A DNA stretch of 64,000 nucleotides from Paramyrothecium sp. XJ0827. Its lineage: Eukaryota > Ascomycota > Sordariomycetes > Hypocreales > Stachybotryaceae. The translations under genes and the position numbers were made by a program. Shown here piece after piece: positions 59,434-64,000 of the stretch. The notes beneath the pieces are model-generated. The model was not told the DNA's origin and ran no database searches. It saw only the letters and a list, made by a program, of their open reading frames with translations. Numbering within the stretch: the stretch's first letter is position 1; every line of letters begins with the position of its first letter. The stretch is from positions 2,976,001 to 3,040,000 of the forward strand of contig JAJFPB010000002.1 in the NCBI GenBank assembly GCA_020881915.1, written 5' to 3'.

Positions 59434-60078
59434 TTGGCATTTGAAAAGCTGTTCCCGAAAGCATTCAGCTCGTCAGCTCAATTTCTGTCTTCACATCCGG
59501 ACCCAGGGACAAAAAACGGTGTCGTCACTCATGCATCCCAAATTATTAACCCGGCCATTAGGGAGGCAATGCCGCCTCGTAGGCAAGAGGGCAACAGAAT
59601 GCACGGATTGTCTTTTTTCGAGGACACCACAATGAATTCAATGACTTCTGAATCTGTTCTGGCACCTGCAATCAAGAGGCATCCCACAAAAGCAACAATT
59701 ACCTCCCTTTCTAACCTGCGAAAATCGGAATATTCTGCTTCCAACATGGGACTCATTACGCCTGCGGGTAGCAATTCAGATTCATTGGCGGCAGACGCAG
59801 ATCTTTCATATATTGGCTATCTAGAGAAGCACTTTATTACACCGTCAAGTGATAATTATTTCATGATGAGAACTGTGCGTGTGACAATATCATTCATGAT
59901 GAGAACTGTGCGTGTGACAATATCACGCATGATGAGCTTTCGAGCAGTCCCTGGTCAGAAGCATCTAAGTCTAGTCGATCTACTTCATCTACACACGATA
60001 CAGATGAAGTATATCTATCGGGGTATTTATGCTGATATCTGTTACGCTCGCTTTCGGATACGATGTGAGGGCTGCTGA
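59434..60078 (+). pseudogene. Unrecognised ORF with an 11-residue internal duplication
   Basis: The 214-codon frame has no ATG at its open end (the first start is a TTG). It contains LSFFEDTTMNSMTSESVLAPA and an exact internal repeat of FMMRTVRVTIS. The preceding 400 bp reads protein-like in another frame with stops (from MALSSSSSSSAADEGF at 59,016), so this is probably the tail of a frameshifted gene. Confidence 0.3.
59860..59925 (+). repeat. Exact 33-bp tandem duplication
   Basis: Two identical 33-bp units (59860-59892, 59893-59925) followed by a partial third copy (CATGATGAG). The unit length preserves frame. Confidence 0.9.
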
Positions 60079-60309
60079 ATGCAGCTAAGGGAAAGACAGA
60101 TACACTATAAAGAAAAGGCGAACTCAAGATCAAGTAATGATGTCTGGTCAAGGTTGTTCTATTTAGTACTACTAATGTTAATCTAAGCCTTTTATAGGCT
60201 AGATTTAGCAACCTATGAAATGCAGCATGACAATATCCCTTTCACCGACGAGATGGCTACTGGTCTTTATATTGGTTCTTCTGCTGAGAATGCGTTAAAT
60301 AATAAGTTA

Positions 60310-60560
60310 ATATTTCATATTAGTGATGTACGAATAAAAGGATCCTTATATTTTCTTTTATTTTTCTTATATTTTTCTTATATTTTTCTTATGCTTCTCT
60401 TATGTTTTTCTTATATTTTTCTTTCATATTTAGAACTAATATAGAAGAAATTCTTATTAAAATACTTATAATAATTTTTTATTTTTATAACCTTTAATTT
60501 AATTTTCTTACATTAATTTATAATAAATATCTTACTTTTATCTTTTTAAAAAGTGCTAAC
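60310..60560. repeat. AT-rich low-complexity DNA with a TTTTCTTATA-type array
   Basis: About 85% A+T. From 60,347 to 60,430 a 10-11 bp unit resembling TTTTTCTTATA recurs about seven times, followed by unstructured A/T sequence. Base composition differs sharply from the flanks. Confidence 0.85.
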
Positions 60561-60780
60561 TTCGGCCTCTGTTTTGGGGCTCATCGATTGGGAAGGTTGG
60601 GAGTTATATGACCGGTCCGACCTCGTTGGTGGCGGGCGGTAACAACCGAGAAGGTGGAAACTGCACCGATCGTAGGAATTAGTGCAATCCTCTGGAATAG
60701 TATAATTCTCAATTACGATTCATGATGTTGGTGGGTGGATTTAGCCATTGCTTCCTCACAGTATTTAATTACTCAAACAA

Positions 60781-60996
60781 TTATTGCAGTCTGCGTTTAG
60801 ATGCAAGATTGTGTAGCAACAATCCAACCAATATTGATTCATTCATCGCAAGTAAATAAGTGTCATAAGAGATTGGAACAAGGCAAATCTGGTTGCGAAT
60901 GAATTTGTCGAGCTTCGATAGGGGTATCACTGGTCGCAAGTCGTGTTCTGGAACAATTAAACGTAGTCCCATGATAATCAGATCCCGTCCGTCCAT
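60781..60996 (-). pseudogene. 71-codon protein-like fragment
   Basis: A minus frame from ATG to stop (MDGRDLIIMGLRLIVPEHD, VPISYDTYLLAMNESILVGLL) has plausible composition but no recognised domain. It may be a relic or a tiny gene. Confidence 0.2.
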
Positions 60997-61871
60997 CCGT
61001 CAATTCCTAGCCAATAGCAGTCTTTCGGAGGCCGTGGGCTTCCAATCACTCCAATGAACCCCTTTTCAAGCTGCCTTAAACTCATCGATACCGCTGTTCT
61101 TCTGGTCGATCTAATCGTTTCTGAACACCCTGCGAAAAAGGGTGTAAATTGCCCAAGTTGGTTGTTTGAAGATTACACGACAGAGATGATGGCCATAGGG
61201 CTTCCTAAACACCTTGTCACGAAGGCATCGAATCCACTTTTGCTAATCGGCAAACTCTCGTCGGAAAGCTGACTTCCATACGCCGCAAACTAATCGTTGG
61301 TCTGTCGGACCCGAACCTTTGCCTAAGTGGCTGAATCCATTGCTTGCGCGGCCTTGGTGTTGGCCTTGCTATTTTGGTTGCGAAGACTGCGCAGAGTTAC
61401 CGCGGTCCTCAAAAGCCGCTCGGTTGGAGCCATTGCGATTGTCATCGCCTGGGAGCCGAGGAGACGCTTGGAGACGCTTGTTGTTGGTTGGGACGCGGCA
61501 ATTGGCCGTGACGAAGTTAGGACGTAGCAAGAGGACTGTTGTTTCGACCTTGGCATTGGGGCAAGCACGCGATAGACTGGAGTAATATAAGCCTATTGGT
61601 CCAAGTATTCATTGGTTGGAGTAGCAATGGACAACTGGATCAACACTCACCGAACGGCTAGTTCTTCGTGCCTCGGCGGACGAGACTTGTAGGAATGAGA
61701 AGAAGACGAAAAAAGAGAAGAGTAAGAAGGGAGGATGGAAGAGGGAGACTAGTTTATATACTAATCTCCTGATGTGCAGCTGGCGAAGCTGACGAATTAG
61801 GTAGGCCACGAAGCATTCTGCCAGCTGTAAGAAAGGTCAGCATGCACTTAACACCTACCAGTACAAGGGAT

Positions 61872-62291
61872 TTAAGTCCCATTGAATATTGGAGTATTGA
61901 ATATTAATGGAATGCGCAAGGTAAATGTGGAAGCCATGGTAATGTGAGGCGGAAAGGGCGTCGAGCGTGATACTATTGGGAAGCCCATAGCATGTAAGAA
62001 TCCCAGAATAACGCTAATAGAGATACACGTAGCAATGGTAATAAGACCTCGCACATTTGAGAAGATATACTGATACGTGTAGAAGTCTAAACTAAGTCTC
62101 TATGCTACGGTAGCAGCAACAAGTCGAAGCGCGATTGCGGACATTAGTGAGCTAGCTAGGAGTGTGCTCAAATGTTGAGATTCTTGCATGGGGAATGGGC
62201 CAAATCCCACTATGCTGTTTGCAGAAACAGCAACATACCACGGCCTGAATTTCCTCGTGATGCCGGTTTCAACGGACCAAACGAGGCGCAA
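61872..62291 (-). pseudogene. Membrane-protein relic interrupted by one TAG
   Basis: Two short minus frames lie in the same phase, separated only by a TAG at 62,100-62,102. Read together they give a hydrophobic protein (TLLASSLMSAIALRLVAATVA, then RGLITIATCISISVILGFLHAMGF) with two probable membrane spans. A CAG-to-TAG change would explain the stop. The family is not identified. Confidence 0.3.
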
Positions 62292-62857
62292 AATGATAGG
62301 TTACCCTACACATAGGCGGCGGGTCGTCACCAATTCTACAAGCATACCTTCGGCCTCCCACAACCTTATCCATTGCTCTCTTTGACTGGGTCGACCTCGA
62401 GATTCTGTGCTCGTTGTGACATGTTTGTTATGACCCACGCAAGAACCCTCACTCTGGTTGACTGTGAAGGACAAGCTTTATTTCATGGACCAGCAACAGT
62501 CCACATGAGTTCCACATAAACCATTACGTCTAGGTGAGCTACGAAATGATCGGAGGTGGATGGTTGTGATTGGGATATATATCAATGAGCTGCAAGAAAC
62601 CTTTTTTACAACATAAAGGTTGATAGAAGGTTCAATTCCTCGGAAGGCAGAGACACCACAGACATATTCTGGGGTCCTCAAGTTGCGCTACTACTTCCCC
62701 ACACTTTACTGAGGTACCCCTGCCGCAACCAATTTATTTCCAGGAACAGGGGTTCGAGCAGCAATATTTGGTCCCGAATCCCCATCCGAAAACAATAGAG
62801 CTCGTCCATCTAGGTTCAATTGACGCCGGCCAGCACGCCATCACTCATAGCAGAAGG

Positions 62858-63695
62858 ATGGCCTCCACATCGAGCCTCCCGCCCGACCTGTTCGACCAGA
62901 CAACGCTTATCTCGCTTGCCTCGACGGTCGCCATTGTTGTCGCAGCATACGCCACGTCACGCCAGGTCTTGCCAACGACGACATCCGGAACGGTTCGGTT
63001 TTTGTTCATCTGGCATTTGGCCGACGCCCTGTGCCACTTCATACTTGAAGGAAGCTTCCTATATCACTGCTTCTTCTCGCACCAGCCTGCTGTCGCGGAG
63101 GGCGGCCCCCTCTTGTTTCCGACTCCACAAGGCTTCCTGGGAACGTTCGATCGTGTATATGGAGCGCAATCAGGCGGAAGCAATCCATTTGCGCAGCTAT
63201 GGATGGTGTACGCCAAGGCAGACAAGAGATGGGCTGGAGTGGACCTAGTACGTTTACCCTGAGTTCTATGCACAGGAAAGCCGAATGCTTTTTACTAACA
63301 GCTATTACCACAGGGGGTCGTGAGTCTTGAGCTCCTCACCGTGTTCTTCGATGGACCACTAGCCGTGTATGTCTGCTACTGCCTCGCAAAGCGGGATCCA
63401 AAGGCGAGTATCTGGATGATCATATTGGCGACATGCGAGCTCTATGGAGGTACGGCTGCACTTACCAAGTTACGATGGCTATGTTTGACTGACGCTATCG
63501 GTAGGGTTCATGACATTTTGCCCCGAGTGGCTGACTGGAAACGTCAATCTGGATGGAAGCAACTTCATGTACCTGTGGGTGTACTTGGTGTTCTTCAACA
63601 TGCTCTGGGTGTTCATTCCGCTCTATGTTATCTGGCATTCCGTCCAGGACATATCCGGTGCTTTACACGCGCGTCAACTGAAGAAGACAATGTAG
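62858..63695 (+). CDS. Emopamil-binding-protein (EBP/EXPERA) family sterol-isomerase-like protein
   Basis: Three exons (62858-63247, 63314-63449, 63505-63695) give 238 aa with four to five membrane spans. The fold matches EBP, the ER delta8-delta7 sterol isomerase of animals and plants. Residues equivalent to the human catalytic set are all present: H60 and E64 (CHFILEGSF), E136 and T139 (SLELLTVFFDGP), N207 and W210 (FFNMLWVFIP). The AKADKRW motif matches the AKGDSRY loop. Fungi normally use the unrelated Erg2 for this step, so a role in a side pathway or a specialised sterol/terpenoid is possible; that is inference. The first ATG of the frame is at 62858; the frame stays open 90 nt upstream but has no ATG there. 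Confidence 0.82.
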
Positions 63696-64000
63696 TCAGG
63701 AAACTTGGCACTGGCCACATGTCCGCAGCGTAGTCAGGCTGTGTTTAAGTTGGCATTTTAATTCCCATCCGGAAGGCATGGTGCTCCTCCATAGAAAAAC
63801 CCCCCTAGATGTGGTTATTCTCGGCCCGAGTCGCCGTGGAACATGGCGTGTAAAGCGTTAATTTTGACACTACACTGATGTTTCTCAATCACTTGCTGTT
63901 TCCAAGTGGCAATTCCTTGATTTTTGTCTTTGTAGATTGGCCATCGGAACGAAAGTGCTTGCCCAAGTGTTGTGCTTCAAACGATGCGCAAAACAAGCAA
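63696..64000. other. 3' flank at window end
   Basis: 305 bp downstream of the EBP-type gene. No coding signal is seen. Confidence 0.4.

Larger units (their letters stand above)
55085..62857. other. 7.8-kb gene-poor region with decayed coding sequence and AT-rich DNA
   Basis: No intact gene was found between grg-1 and the EBP-type gene. Coding-like frames broken by stops or frameshifts lie at 56.4-57.2 (-), 57.7-58.4 (+), 59.0-60.1 (+) and 61.9-62.3 kb (-). A strongly AT-rich repetitive patch is at 60.3-60.55 kb. This pattern fits relic genes or mobile DNA altered by mutation, possibly RIP, but I see no transposase, reverse transcriptase, integrase or terminal repeats. Confidence 0.5.

Noticed and set aside
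62629..62650. GGTTCAATTCC resembling a tRNA B box
   Set aside because: No A box, anticodon arm or acceptor pairing can be drawn upstream at tRNA distance. I found no other tRNA or 5S rRNA gene by eye.
55085..62857. Possible full transposon
   Set aside because: No reverse transcriptase, integrase, transposase or tyrosine recombinase motif and no terminal repeats were found; only decay and low-complexity DNA are visible.

Overview
This window is nuclear DNA of a filamentous ascomycete (Pezizomycotina, most likely a Sordariomycete). The genes have short GT-AG introns, mostly 45-113 bp, with CTAAC/CTGAC-like branch points. Upstream regions are long and pyrimidine-rich. Several products belong to ascomycete families: GRG-1/CCG-1, NDT80/VIB-1-type factor, WSC-bearing heme peroxidase, DUF2011, MARVEL and STRIPAK Far11/HAM-2. 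I cannot name the species from sequence alone. All exon structures below were read by hand from splice signals and phase; none has transcript support.

Layout, left to right. A partial minus-strand GNAT gene runs off the left edge; it resembles the C-terminal half of fungal GH3-GNAT proteins but lacks the GH3 catalytic half. After a 3.4-kb gene-free stretch comes a dense block: CENP-I/Mis6 (+), the CCR4-NOT-associated ABC ATPase Caf16 (-), DNA polymerase delta small subunit (+), an F-box-like/DUF7730-like protein (-), a tiny heptad-repeat coiled-coil protein (+), L-serine dehydratase (+), a small secreted cysteine-rich protein (+), CENP-S/MHF1 (-) and a secreted hybrid-type heme peroxidase with three WSC domains (-). 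After 3.2 kb of sparse sequence come a MARVEL-like membrane protein (+), Far11/HAM-2 of STRIPAK (-), a DUF2011 protein (-) and an NDT80-family transcription factor (-). The transcription factor is preceded by 7.8 kb with no convincing gene. Next are an RWD-RBR E3 ligase of the Itt1/RNF14 type (-), dolichyl-diphosphatase Cax4 (+), a multi-spanning membrane protein (-) and, after 3.7 kb, grg-1/ccg-1 (+).

From 55.1 to 62.8 kb the window is gene-poor. It holds low-complexity AT-rich DNA and several coding-like stretches broken by stops or frameshifts, consistent with decayed genes or mobile DNA. An intact emopamil-binding-protein (EBP/EXPERA) family gene follows (+).

Most genes are housekeeping and do not form a pathway cluster. 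Functional echoes are two inner-kinetochore/CCAN subunits (CENP-I and CENP-S) about 12 kb apart, and two regulators of hyphal development (Far11/HAM-2 and the NDT80-type factor). The least explained items are the heptad-repeat gene at 15.05-15.57 kb, the truncated GH3-GNAT gene, the in-phase open 225-bp intron of CENP-S and the decayed region at 55-62.8 kb.
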